Positions 1 to 8,209 of a stretch of DNA of 64,000 bases are shown one piece after another (within the stretch, counting starts at the first letter, position 1; each line of letters opens with the position of its first letter). This DNA comes from an uncultured Campylobacter sp. (lineage in GTDB: Bacteria; Campylobacterota; Campylobacteria; Campylobacterales; Campylobacteraceae), in contig NZ_CALKZP010000051.1 in the NCBI RefSeq assembly GCF_938002845.1, positions 1 to 64,000 on the forward strand, given 5' to 3'. The position numbers and the translations under genes are program-made. The notes below the pieces were generated by a model, which saw only the letters and a program-made list of their open reading frames with translations, ran no database searches and was not told the DNA's origin.

Positions 1-54
1 TAAAACAGCCTATTTTAAAATTTCATAAAATTTAGCCGCAAGACAGGGCGCTTA

Positions 55-778
55 CTATCTTTCGTAGAAGCCCGCTATAACATCTTTTGACTTCATTTTA
101 TTTACGGGATCTTCTTTGCCGTTCGTGATAAGTTTAAATTTATCAGACAGACTTACGCTTTTACCCTCATTTACGATAAAATTTAGCTCAATAGCAAGCT
201 TTGATAACCCATCTTCTTTATGTCCGAAGCTCGCGTCCAATTGCTCTGCGGTTATTTGCGAGTAATAAATGGCTGCTTTTAAGCGCTCTACAATAGAGTC
301 CATGTAGATTTCGGTATTGCTTTCTTTCAGTATCTCCGCTTTTAGTTTGTCGTCGCAATCGACCGACTTCCATTCTTCTTCAAATTCTATTTTGCCTTTG
401 GTTTTTAAGTGTTTCTTGAAATTTAGCTTCGTTTAATTTGCAGTGTTCTTTTGCTAGCTTAAACAAACCCTGCGCGTCGTAAGCCTTGCCCTCATAAAAA
501 GTCATAACCCTTTTTAAAGACGAGTCCAACATCTCTTGTTTATATGATTTAAGCCTCTGCTCTACATCCACGTCGCACACCATCTTAACCATCTTTAATC
601 CGCCGTTTTCCTCTTTGCTCCAGGCGATATTTTTGCAGATTTTCGAGCCCTCAATCGCCGTACCAATATTCATCGATTTGAAATCCGGCAGGGTGTAGTT
701 TTTCACAAGCCCCACATCGTCATCGCCGCATCCTGCAAAAATAAATGCCGCAAGCGCAGCACCTAATGCGTATTTTAT
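55..778 (-). pseudogene. Lipoprotein of unknown function, split by a frameshift
   Basis: Reads as one lipoprotein in two frames. The upstream part (778 to about 404) starts with a hydrophobic stretch ending in the lipobox FAGC followed by GDDD, then a charged Lys/Glu-rich domain. The reading frame is lost at a run of five A (402-406, minus strand). Reading with one A fewer continues through KTKGKIEFEEEWKSVDC into the downstream part, which ends with FYER at 55. A good AAGGAG (789-784) lies five bases before the expected start, but the codon there is ATA (778-776), not ATG, and no in-frame ATG, GTG or TTG precedes the signal peptide. Shift and start defect together suggest a decayed gene; sequencing error is the alternative. 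I recognise no family. The first ATG/GTG-type start in the upstream frame (near 715) would lose the signal peptide. Confidence 0.6.
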
Positions 779-927
779 ACGCGCTCCTTCAAGAAAAGTT
801 AACGAGCAATGCTATCCATCTCTGTTTAATAACGGATAAATTTAGAGCTGAAAATTGAGATAAATTCGCGAAGTACGTGGCTAAAAGCGTGAAAGATAAA
901 ATTTAAAGATGGAATTTTAAAAGAATT

Positions 928-1024
928 CGGCGAGAGAGGGAGGGAATCGAACCCCCCGGAAAACGGTCAACCGCCCTCCTATCGGATTTGAAGTCCGCAG
1001 ACGCCACCAGGTCGCCATCCTCTC
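928..1024 (-). tRNA. selC: tRNA-Sec (anticodon UCA)
   Basis: On the minus strand this folds as a long tRNA of about 97 bases. The anticodon loop is CTTCAAA (anticodon TCA, reads UGA) inside GGACTTCAAATCC, the arrangement seen in E. coli selC. It has a long variable arm (GGCGGTTGACCG) and a T loop TTCGATT. The acceptor pairs GAGAG with CTCTC, followed by G and CCG where CCA would be expected. A TATAAT box (1041-1036) lies just upstream. It supplies selenocysteine for UGA read-through, in Campylobacter probably for formate dehydrogenase (family knowledge); no selenoprotein gene is evident in this window. Confidence 0.93.
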
Positions 1025-1035
1025 CAAATGCGGGA

Positions 1036-1041
1036 ATTATA
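1036..1041 (-). promoter_or_regulatory. -10 box of tRNA-Sec
   Basis: TATAAT on the minus strand, about 12 bases upstream of the mature tRNA 5' end. The upstream bases are A/T-rich, as is usual for Campylobacter sigma-70 promoters, which lack a strong -35. Confidence 0.6.
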
Positions 1042-1053
1042 GCGAGATAAAAT

Positions 1054-3810
1054 TTATTTAGCTTTAAAGAGGCTAAATTTTAAGCCCTTTCGGCTCATTA
1101 TTAGCGACGGCAGGATTATGAGCGCACCCAAAAGAAGCAGGCTCATCACCAGACATATTAACATCCCAAAGTAGATCGTAGGCCAGAAATTGCTCATCAT
1201 CATCACGCTAAAACCTAAAATGATCGCAAACGACGTATAATACATCGCGTATCCGATACTTGCGTGGCTCGCGCGGATTGCCGCGGCCTCGTCGCCCAGG
1301 CGCGCAAACTCCCGCTTATAGCGGTAGATGTAGTGGATGACGTCGTCCACGCCGATACCGATGCTAATCGCCGCTATCGTGATGCTCATAATATCTAGTG
1401 GAATGCCCGCAACCCCCATAATGCCGAAGCAGGCGCAAAGCGGGATTAAATTTACGACGATCGCGATAAGCGCGTATGAAAAGGAGCGAAAGATGATCAC
1501 GAAAAGCACGAAAAGCACGAACACGGTGATACCCAGAGTGCCTATCTGCGAGCTCATCAGGCTTTGAAGCATATTGTTATAAAGCACCATTATGCCGCTA
1601 ATCTGCACCGTGACATTATCTTTAGCGAGCAGGGAGTCCAGATCGCGCTTAAGATCGGCTAGGAATTGCGCCCTGCGAAGATTCGGATCGCTGTCTATCG
1701 TGCGGACGCTAAAGTGCGCCTCGTTCGCTTCGATATTTACAAAGGGCAAAAGCACCAATTCACGGTAGTTTGCCGGCATTTCAGAGTAGATTAGAGCAAG
1801 GCTCAGATCGTCCAGATCGCGCCCCTGATTAATCTGCTTGCCGAGCTTCAAAAGCGACGCAAGCGAGCTTACGTTGCCGATAAACTCATGCCCCGTGACG
1901 TTTTTGTCCTTCAAAAAATCGTCTATCTTGCCGATGATACGCATCTTTTCGGAGGTGAACCAATACTGCGGCTTGTTTTCGTTGGCGGCGTATTCGGCTT
2001 CGAAATCGCCAAAATCGTCGCTCGCGGTGGAATTCTGCTCTAAATTTGCGGCGCGGGTTTGATCCGAATTTGCGGCGTCGCTTGGCTGTGTTGCCGCAGC
2101 GGAGCCTTGGGGCATAGAATTTTCTGCAATAGAATTTTGCACAGTGGCGGTAGAATTCTGAGTAGCGGAATTATGCGCGATAGAATTTTGCCCCGCGGGA
2201 TTGGAATTTTCGCCGCTCTTAAAATTTGCGCTACCGCTTGCGGAATTTTCACTCCCGCTAGCAGGATCTGCGCCGCCTGTGCTTTTAAATTTAACGATGA
2301 TATCAAGCGGGATCGTTCCGCCGAGATTTGTATCGATAACCTCCATACCCGCGCGGATGTCGGTGCTTTTTTTGAAGTAGCCGATGAAGCTGTTTTCGAC
2401 GCGCAGCTGCGAGATACCGTATAGTCCAAAGATCACCGCCGCAGCGCACACGCCGTAGACCGCGCCTCTGCTGCGTAGCGCCGTTTCGGCGCACCAAAGC
2501 GTAAATTTAAAGTGCTGCTCGAAGCTGCGATTATTGTGCGTGCGCCTTAGAAGTGACATAACCGCGCCGAATACTCCAAATGCCGTAACTAGCGAGATAC
2601 TGATGCCTACGCTCATCATAATTCCCAGAGAAATTACGGGTTTTATATCGCAAAAAATTAGCGACATAAAGCCGATGACGGTCGTAAAGATCGCGAAAAA
2701 GCAGGGTCTTGCGCGCTCGCGCAGCACCGCATAAACGAGCTGGCGCTGCGAAAAGGCGTGAAAGCGCGCGCTAAACTCGCGGTAGGCGACGATTAGGTGG
2801 ATACAGACCGAAACCGTGATGATGAGCTGAAGCGCTATGAAATTTGAGCTAATCACCGTGACCTCAAAGCTCAAAAAGCCGAATAATCCCGCTGCAAGCA
2901 CGACCGAATACGCGCAGATGATAAGCGGCAGCAGGATAAATTTCGCCTGTCTAAAAAAGAGCCAAAAGCAAGCTAGCAGAAGCACCAAGGCGCCGAGTCC
3001 GTAGGTCGCCAGATCCGAGCGGACGTAGCCTACCATATCGTCGGCGATCATATTTAGTCCGCCCAAAAATAGCCGATCGCCCGCAAATTCCTTCTCAAAG
3101 CCCGCGATCAGCGCACGCAAAGCCACAATGTCGCGGTGATCTTTTTCGCGAAGCTCGTCGCGATAGGATTTGAAATTTTGCTCCGAAGCTTTAAGCGTAT
3201 CTTTGAGCTGTGAAATTTGGGCATTGGAGCGGTTGCCCTCATGCTCTGCTTGCTCTAGAGCGCTTTTAGCTCCGTCTCTTAGGCGCAAAAGCTCCTCGTA
3301 GCGGGTCTGCGGCTTTAAATTTATTAAAATTGCGGTAGTGCGAAAATCGGCGCTTACTAAATTTGATGCGTAAAAGGGGCTTGTGGCAAACTCGCGCCTA
3401 GCCGCGGTTAAATTTACGTCCGCGTCGGTAAGAGTGGGTATGTGCTTAAGCAGCTCGCTCATGCCACCACCTTTGTTTAGCAAAAGCGGCACATTCGTGA
3501 TGTCCGTGACGCTAGCGACGAAATCCAGCTTGGAAAAAGCTGCGTCCATCTGCGCTATTTTGCGGATCGTCTCGGGCGCTAAAAGATCGCCCGCGGGAGT
3601 GTATGCAAGCACCAAGAAATTCGGCGTTTCGTAGCGTTTGGATACTTCGCGCCAAATTTGAAGGTCTTTGTCATTATCTAGTAGAAGCGTCTGGCTCGAA
3701 GCGTCGATCTCGAGCTTGGTGGAGTAATATCCGAAAAAGAGCGCCAGCGCCGTAAACAGCGCAAGCGTGATTTTCGGAAACGCGACGATTAGGCGAAAAA
3801 TTTTTTTCAA
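1054..3810 (-). CDS. RND-superfamily (MMPL/HpnN-type) exporter
   Basis: 918 residues with the two-times-six helix plan of RND exporters. There is an N-terminal helix (about 8-26), a large periplasmic loop with a coiled coil (about 165-215), helices at 265-425, a second leading helix near 447, a second loop, and final helices from about 750 to 910 (FVLFVLFVIIF, GIGVDDVIHYIYRY). The GVDDVIHYIYRY segment is the conserved RND helix-4/10 region. The start codon appears to be TTG. Residues about 505-600 are a Ser/Asn/Gln-rich insert (repeated QNS, ENS, ATQ) absent from the usual family plan and built from RAATTY words. The gene follows mlaA and mlaC on the same strand, a grouping typical of epsilonproteobacteria. 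A role in lipid movement between membranes is inferred from this; the substrate is unknown. Confidence 0.85.
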   Translation of the reverse strand: MKKIFRLIVAFPKITLALFTALALFFGYYSTKLEIDASSQTLLLDNDKDLQIWREVSKRYETPNFLVLAYTPAGDLLAPETIRKIAQMDAAFSKLDFVASVTDITNVPLLLNKGGGMSELLKHIPTLTDADVNLTAARREFATSPFYASNLVSADFRTTAILINLKPQTRYEELLRLRDGAKSALEQAEHEGNRSNAQISQLKDTLKASEQNFKSYRDELREKDHRDIVALRALIAGFEKEFAGDRLFLGGLNMIADDMVGYVRSDLATYGLGALVLLLACFWLFFRQAKFILLPLIICAYSVVLAAGLFGFLSFEVTVISSNFIALQLIITVSVCIHLIVAYREFSARFHAFSQRQLVYAVLRERARPCFFAIFTTVIGFMSLIFCDIKPVISLGIMMSVGISISLVTAFGVFGAVMSLLRRTHNNRSFEQHFKFTLWCAETALRSRGAVYGVCAAAVIFGLYGISQLRVENSFIGYFKKSTDIRAGMEVIDTNLGGTIPLDIIVKFKSTGGADPASGSENSASGSANFKSGENSNPAGQNSIAHNSATQNSTATVQNSIAENSMPQGSAAATQPSDAANSDQTRAANLEQNSTASDDFGDFEAEYAANENKPQYWFTSEKMRIIGKIDDFLKDKNVTGHEFIGNVSSLASLLKLGKQINQGRDLDDLSLALIYSEMPANYRELVLLPFVNIEANEAHFSVRTIDSDPNLRRAQFLADLKRDLDSLLAKDNVTVQISGIMVLYNNMLQSLMSSQIGTLGITVFVLFVLFVIIFRSFSYALIAIVVNLIPLCACFGIMGVAGIPLDIMSITIAAISIGIGVDDVIHYIYRYKREFARLGDEAAAIRASHASIGYAMYYTSFAIILGFSVMMMSNFWPTIYFGMLICLVMSLLLLGALIILPSLIMSRKGLKFSLFKAK

Positions 3811-3833
3811 ATACCGCTCTTTTGGGCGCGCCG

Positions 3834-4424
3834 CTATTCGCCGCTATTGATGACGGTCGAATTTAGCCGCTTTATAAGCTCGTCAAAGCCCAAATTTTGC
3901 GTTACGTCGCCTAGCTGCGAGCGATAGGTTTGGATTAGGCTAACGCCCACGATATCGACATCGTAGATGCGCCAATCAGAGCCGTTAGGATAAAATTTAA
4001 AATCTATGTCGTAGTTTTTCTGCTCGCCGATGACCTGTGTTTTTAGCACGCGGCGCTTATCGCTCGGACTTTGTTTGCTTAGCACCTTCATATCCTGATC
4101 GGTATAAAGCGAAAGCTTTTCGATAAACGAGCGCTTTAGATGCGCTTCAAAGGCCTTATTAAATTCTGCGATCTGCGCGGGGCTAAGGCTTGCGTAATGC
4201 TTCGCAAGGGAGAGCTTCGCCATCATCTTATAATCAAAATAGCCGTCAAAAAGCGCAAAAATTTTTGCGGGCTTTGCGTCTTTCGGGGTGCTGCTTCGCA
4301 TGATGCTTACGGCCTCGGCGACCTTTTGGCTCATCACAGGCTCGATATCCGCATCGCTAATAGCGTGCGCCGAAATCAAAAGCGCTCCGCAAAGCGCTAG
4401 AACTTTTAAAATTTTCATTTTCAT
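3834..4424 (-). CDS. mlaC: Phospholipid-binding periplasmic protein MlaC (Tgt2/Ttg2D family)
   Basis: 196 residues. A signal peptide (about 1-21, LLISAHA) is followed by a complete MlaC fold: FDYKMMAKLSLAKHY near 65-80, then FKFYPNGSDWRIYDVDIVGVSLIQTYRSQ near 145-175, which is the family's hallmark W-x-I-x-D-V-x-x-x-G-V-S-L block. MlaC carries phospholipid between outer-membrane MlaA and an inner-membrane complex. The ATG overlaps the mlaA stop (ATGA); a second ATG six bases on (4418) has better spacing from AAAGGA and may be the true start. It sits between mlaA and the RND exporter, presumably one operon. The MlaFEDB ABC transporter is not in this window. Confidence 0.9.
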   Translation of the reverse strand: MKMKILKVLALCGALLISAHAISDADIEPVMSQKVAEAVSIMRSSTPKDAKPAKIFALFDGYFDYKMMAKLSLAKHYASLSPAQIAEFNKAFEAHLKRSFIEKLSLYTDQDMKVLSKQSPSDKRRVLKTQVIGEQKNYDIDFKFYPNGSDWRIYDVDIVGVSLIQTYRSQLGDVTQNLGFDELIKRLNSTVINSGE

Positions 4425-5140
4425 TCCTTTATTAATTTCTCGCGATTTTGCTCGTAAGCATCGCGTAAAAATGGATATAGATCCACTGCATCTTTGGTCA
4501 TTTTTTCATAAAATTTCGGATCGCGCGAGTAATCGTTAAATATTCTAAATCCATTGACGGAGTTTCGAACGGTGCTATCTTTAATATAGTTTATCGGATT
4601 TGAAAAATAATCTCCGACAAGCCCCGCTGTATCGCGGAGATTGCTTTGTCCCAAAATCGGCCAGACGATATGCGGACCTGCCGGAACGCCCCAATATCCG
4701 AGCGTTTGCCCGAAATCCTCGTCGTGGCGCGGAATTCCGTAGTATTTGCCTGCCATATCATTAAGCCCGCCGAAGCCGACGGTCGAATTGATCAAAAATC
4801 GCTTCGTCTCATCCCAAGAATTTTCAAATTTACCCTGCAATAGGTTGTTTACGAGCCTCATCGGATATAAAATATTATAGAAAAAATTTGAAAACGCGCC
4901 CTGGATCGGATCGGGCATTACGTAATCGTAGCCGCTGGCTACAGGGGTTAATATGTATGAGTAAAATACGTCGTTGAAGCTCGTCATAACGCGGTTATAG
5001 CCGCTAAGCGGATCGAAAACCTCGCGCTTGGCAAACTCCTCGTCAAAACCATCCGTATCGCTAGGTGCTACGTCTTGCTTTTGCGAGCAACCGCAAAGTG
5101 CCAATGCCGCGGCTAAGAATATAATTTTTATAAATTTCAA
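4421..5140 (-). CDS. mlaA: Outer-membrane lipoprotein MlaA (VacJ)
   Basis: 239 residues. A lipoprotein signal with Cys18 in LALCGC is followed by the MlaA pattern: DPLSGYNRVMTSFND near 40-55, then Y-x-x-x-P near 65, NNLLQGKF, INSTVGFGGLNDMA, EDFGQTLGYWGVPAGPH and WPILGQSNLRDTAGLVGDY. MlaA sits in the outer membrane and removes misplaced surface phospholipid, handing it to MlaC. First gene of the minus-strand mlaA-mlaC-RND operon, with an ATGA overlap to mlaC. The 180-base gap to the divergent modE must hold its promoter; I could not fix a -10 box with confidence. Confidence 0.93.
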   Translation of the reverse strand: MKFIKIIFLAAALALCGCSQKQDVAPSDTDGFDEEFAKREVFDPLSGYNRVMTSFNDVFYSYILTPVASGYDYVMPDPIQGAFSNFFYNILYPMRLVNNLLQGKFENSWDETKRFLINSTVGFGGLNDMAGKYYGIPRHDEDFGQTLGYWGVPAGPHIVWPILGQSNLRDTAGLVGDYFSNPINYIKDSTVRNSVNGFRIFNDYSRDPKFYEKMTKDAVDLYPFLRDAYEQNREKLIKE

Positions 5141-5269
5141 ATTGTGACCCTTCTTTATAAATCAAAGTGGCGATTTTACAAGTTTAAAGAAATTTTGTCA
5201 ATAAAGGTAAAATTTCATATAGAATTTCCCTCTTTATATCGCAGAATAAAGCCTGCAGCTCTTTAAGAA

Positions 5270-5287
5270 ATATATCAGAGGATATAT
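5270..5287. promoter_or_regulatory. Candidate ModE operator overlapping the modE promoter
   Basis: Perfect 7-base inverted repeat ATATATC-AGAG-GATATAT directly followed by TATTATAAAAT, which can serve as the -10 region of modE. E. coli ModE binds A/T-rich palindromes of the TATAT type, so autoregulation is plausible. The assignment rests on position and symmetry only. Confidence 0.4.
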
Positions 5288-5324
5288 TATAAAATCACGT
5301 GAAAGTAAATAAGAAAGGATGAAA

Positions 5325-6113
5325 ATGGACGCAAAATTTGCTTTGGAATTCCTGCTTGGCAACAAAGCATCGCTTTTAGCCAAGCACATTAAGCTGCTTA
5401 AGGCCGTAGATGAGACTAAAAGTATTACAAAGGCCGCAGAGATCGTAGGAGTGTCGTATAAAAACGGCTGGGACGCGCTAAATTTAATCAACAACGCGAG
5501 CAAAAAGCCGCTCATCGTCCGCACTCAAGGCACAAAGAAAAATAGCGGCTCGGAGCTTACCCCTTACGCTCACAAGCTGATTCGCGCTTATGATGCTATC
5601 AGCCACGCGGGCGAGACGTTTTTGAGTGAAATTTTAAAGCTTGATGAGATCACTGAAGAGAGTCTTTTAAGCTTAGAGAAGATCGGTATGAAGCTTTCTG
5701 CACGCAATCAGCTAAGCGTTGAGATTACGGATGTTCAAACAGGCGCTGTAAATTCTCAAATCACGGCTAAACTCGCAGGTGGCGAAATTTTATGCGCGAC
5801 GGTAACCGTAGAGAGCGAAAAAAATTTAGGGCTAAAGGCGGGCAAGGATGTGCTGTTTTTATTCAAAGCTCCAAGCGTCATCATTGCCAAAGGAGCCTCG
5901 GAGAAGCTAAAACTTAGTACGACGAATCAAATCAAAGGCACGATTAGCGAGGTCAAAATCGGCGCGGTAAACGCAGAGATCTGTCTAGGCACAAGCTCGC
6001 ATCAAAACATCACCGCGATCATCACGCGAGAATCTGCCACCGCGATGGCTCTAGGAGTAGGAGATGAAGTAACGGCGATCATCGAGCCTAGCGAGATCAT
6101 TATTGGCGCGTAA
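5325..6113 (+). CDS. modE: Molybdate-responsive regulator ModE
   Basis: About 262 residues. The N-terminal winged helix (about 20-110) has the LysR-like pattern of ModE: AVDETKSITKAAEIVGVSYKNGWDALNLIN, then GSELTPYAHKLI. Two TOBE/Mop molybdate-binding modules follow (about 125-190, starting SARNQLSVEI, and 200-262, starding at TTNQIKGTI). Molybdate-loaded ModE represses molybdate uptake genes in E. coli. The start is placed at the second ATG (5325): AAGG lies six bases before it, while the first ATG (5319) touches the ribosome site. It stands immediately upstream of modA in the same direction. A 7-base inverted repeat just upstream may be its own operator. Confidence 0.9.
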   Translation: MDAKFALEFLLGNKASLLAKHIKLLKAVDETKSITKAAEIVGVSYKNGWDALNLINNASKKPLIVRTQGTKKNSGSELTPYAHKLIRAYDAISHAGETFLSEILKLDEITEESLLSLEKIGMKLSARNQLSVEITDVQTGAVNSQITAKLAGGEILCATVTVESEKNLGLKAGKDVLFLFKAPSVIIAKGASEKLKLSTTNQIKGTISEVKIGAVNAEICLGTSSHQNITAIITRESATAMALGVGDEVTAIIEPSEIIIGA

Positions 6114-6214
6114 TAGGGTGAAATTGGGTGCGCAAAATTTTAAAATTTAAGGCGTAAATTTAAAATTTTAGATACAATTCAATTCTCGGTGAGAGCCGAA
6201 ACGAAAGGCATAAA

Positions 6215-6982
6215 ATGAAGTTGAAAGCAGTGCTTTTAGGAATTTTAACCGCAGGCGCGCTAAGCGCAGGCGAGGTCAGCGTCGCAGCCGCTGCGAACAC
6301 GACGTATGCGTTTGACGAGATCAAGGCGGAATTTGTCAAGCTGCATCCGCAAACTACGCTAAATGTGAGCTTGGGTGCGAGCGGTGCGCTTAGCACGCAG
6401 ATCAAAAACGGCGCTCCGTTTGATGTTTTTATGGCGGCTGATATGAAATTTGCAGACGATATGTATAAAGAGGGCTTTGCGACGGCGCCTGCCAAAACTT
6501 ACGCCAAAGGCAAAGTGGCGATGTTTAGCGTGCGCGGTGTAGATCTTAGCAAGGGGCTTGAAGCTTTAAAAGACCCTAGCGTTAAAACGATTTCCATAGC
6601 AAATCCAAAGACCGCTCCTTACGGCACCGCAAGCGTACAGGCTTTCCAAAAAGTGGGAGTTTACGACGAGATCAAAGGCAAAATCGTAGAAGCAAAATCG
6701 ATTGGCGAGGCTCTTTCGCAAGCACTTAAGGCTTCCGACGTCGGATTTATCGCGGCTAGCGCGATGTATGCGCCTAAGATGGCGAAGGACGGCTGCAACG
6801 GCAAGCCTTGCAAGCAGGGCGAAAATTTCGTCTTGGTCGATACCAAACTCTACGAGCCGATAGCTCAAGGCATGGTCGTGCTAAACCGCGCCAAAGATAA
6901 TGCCGAAGCCAAGGCGTTTTATGATTTTATCCTAAGCGATAAGGGCAGGGCGATCTTTGCTAAATACGGATACGAGTTTTAA
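6215..6982 (+). CDS. modA: Molybdate-binding periplasmic protein ModA
   Basis: 255 residues. Signal peptide about 1-19 (ALSAG), then the ModA fold: VAAAANTTYAFDEI, LGASGALSTQIKNGAPFDVFMAADMKFAD (oxyanion-binding Ser and the conserved GAPFDVF), KTAPYGTASVQAFQKVGVYDEIK and VGFIAASAM. Captures molybdate or tungstate for the ModBC transporter. Its stop overlaps the next ATG by one base (TAATG), so translation is coupled to the Mop gene. Two Cys in GCNGKPCKQG (near 190-200) are an unusual but minor feature. Confidence 0.93.
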   Translation: MKLKAVLLGILTAGALSAGEVSVAAAANTTYAFDEIKAEFVKLHPQTTLNVSLGASGALSTQIKNGAPFDVFMAADMKFADDMYKEGFATAPAKTYAKGKVAMFSVRGVDLSKGLEALKDPSVKTISIANPKTAPYGTASVQAFQKVGVYDEIKGKIVEAKSIGEALSQALKASDVGFIAASAMYAPKMAKDGCNGKPCKQGENFVLVDTKLYEPIAQGMVVLNRAKDNAEAKAFYDFILSDKGRAIFAKYGYEF

Positions 6983-7374
6983 TGATTAGAGCGAGAATCA
7001 ACGAAATTTTACAAAAAGACGGCATCCATTCTGTAGGATTTATCGCGGGCGGCATCAAGCTACGTGGCGTATTTCTGCAGCTAAGTAGCGAGCTTAAGGT
7101 GGGTAGCGAAGTTTACGTGGGCTTTAAAAGCACCGATGTGCTTTTATCTCGCGAAGCCCTAAGTGGTGTATCTAGCGAAAATGAAATTCACGGCAAGATT
7201 ATGAGCCTAAGCTTAGGTGAAATTCTATGCACGCTTAGATTTGAAGGCAAGATAAGCTTTGATGTGCTCATTAGCGCGCATTCTGCGCAGGAGCTTGCTT
7301 TACGCGAGGGCGACGAGGTTTTCGCATACATTAACGCCACTGCGATATATATAGAAAAATATGATAACGATTGA
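6982..7374 (+). CDS. Tandem TOBE/Mop domain protein (molybdate binding)
   Basis: 130 residues, apparently two Mop-like modules (about 1-62 and 66-126). Each shows the G-x-I/V start and a closing TDVLLS or ATAIYI edge strand that resembles TVIIA/SEIIIG of ModE. No DNA-binding domain or ATPase is attached, so it is probably a cytoplasmic molybdate-binding or storage protein. The same gene lies within the mod cluster of C. jejuni as I remember it. It overlaps modA by one base and modC by 14 bases, which fixes it in the operon. Confidence 0.8.
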   Translation: MIRARINEILQKDGIHSVGFIAGGIKLRGVFLQLSSELKVGSEVYVGFKSTDVLLSREALSGVSSENEIHGKIMSLSLGEILCTLRFEGKISFDVLISAHSAQELALREGDEVFAYINATAIYIEKYDND

Positions 7375-8209
7375 TTGTAAGAAAAAAATCAGTGATGATT
7401 TCTCGATTGATGCTCGCTTAGAGATTAACAAAGGCTCGTTTGTGTGCCTATATGGGCGCAGCGGCAGCGGTAAGACTACACTGCTGCGCATTTTGGCTGG
7501 ATTTTTGCGCGCAGATAGTGGTAGCATAAAAGATGGCGATCTCGTGCTACAAGAAGGCAATGAATTCTTAAGTGCGGGCAAGCGCAGGATCGGCTTTTTA
7601 TTTCAAGACTACGCACTTTTTGAGAATATGAGCGTGACGGGCAATCTACTTTTTGCCAGAAATGATCCGCAAAAAGCTGCAATGTTGCTTGAAATTTTAG
7701 AGCTTAGCGAGTTTGCAAAATCTGGTGTCGAGGGTCTTAGCGGCGGACAGAAGCAGCGCGTAGCACTTGCTCGCGCACTGATGCAAGAGCCTGAAATTTT
7801 GCTACTTGACGAGCCGCTTTCGGCGCTTGATTTTACGATGCGCGAAAAAATCCAAGAATATTTACTAAAGATCCACGAGCAGTTTCATCAGACCGTGATC
7901 TTGGTAAGCCACGACGTAAGCGAGATTTATAGGCTTTGCAAGCGGGTTTATGAGATGAAGGACGGCAGGATCGTCCGCACCGGTACGCCGGAGGAAATTT
8001 TCCTTAAAACTAGCGGCTCACAGAAGTTTTCTTTCGCGGGCAAGATTGTTGATTTGCAAGCACGCGACGGGGTCAAAGTGGCTGTCGTAGCGATCGGCAG
8101 CCAGCTGTGCGAAGTGGTGCTAAGCAATGCAGAAGCCGATGGCTTGCAAGTAGGCGATGAGGTCAAAGCGGGTGCCAAAGCCTTTAATATCACTCTGCGT
8201 AAAATTTAA
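7361..8209 (+). CDS. modC: Molybdate ABC transporter ATP-binding protein ModC
   Basis: 282 residues. ABC ATPase with Walker A GRSGSGKTT (32-40), Q-loop FLFQDYALF, signature LSGGQKQRVALARAL, Walker B ILLLDEPLSALD and H-loop LVSHD. After about residue 220 comes one TOBE module, as is usual for ModC. Powers molybdate import with ModA and ModB. The start overlaps the upstream Mop gene by 14 bases. Unusually, modB does not follow directly: 976 bases without a gene separate them. Confidence 0.93.
   Translation: MITIDCKKKISDDFSIDARLEINKGSFVCLYGRSGSGKTTLLRILAGFLRADSGSIKDGDLVLQEGNEFLSAGKRRIGFLFQDYALFENMSVTGNLLFARNDPQKAAMLLEILELSEFAKSGVEGLSGGQKQRVALARALMQEPEILLLDEPLSALDFTMREKIQEYLLKIHEQFHQTVILVSHDVSEIYRLCKRVYEMKDGRIVRTGTPEEIFLKTSGSQKFSFAGKIVDLQARDGVKVAVVAIGSQLCEVVLSNAEADGLQVGDEVKAGAKAFNITLRKI

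Noticed and set aside
2059..2424. 121-codon plus-strand frame within the RND exporter gene
   Set aside because: Lies antisense to the low-complexity insert; no start signal or family.
5290..5305. CACGTG-centred sequence AAATCACGTGAAAG resembling a parS site
   Set aside because: Only the central ten bases match the parS consensus TGTTTCACGTGAAACA, it is about 31 kb from parAB, and it lies in the modE promoter. A chance match is likely.
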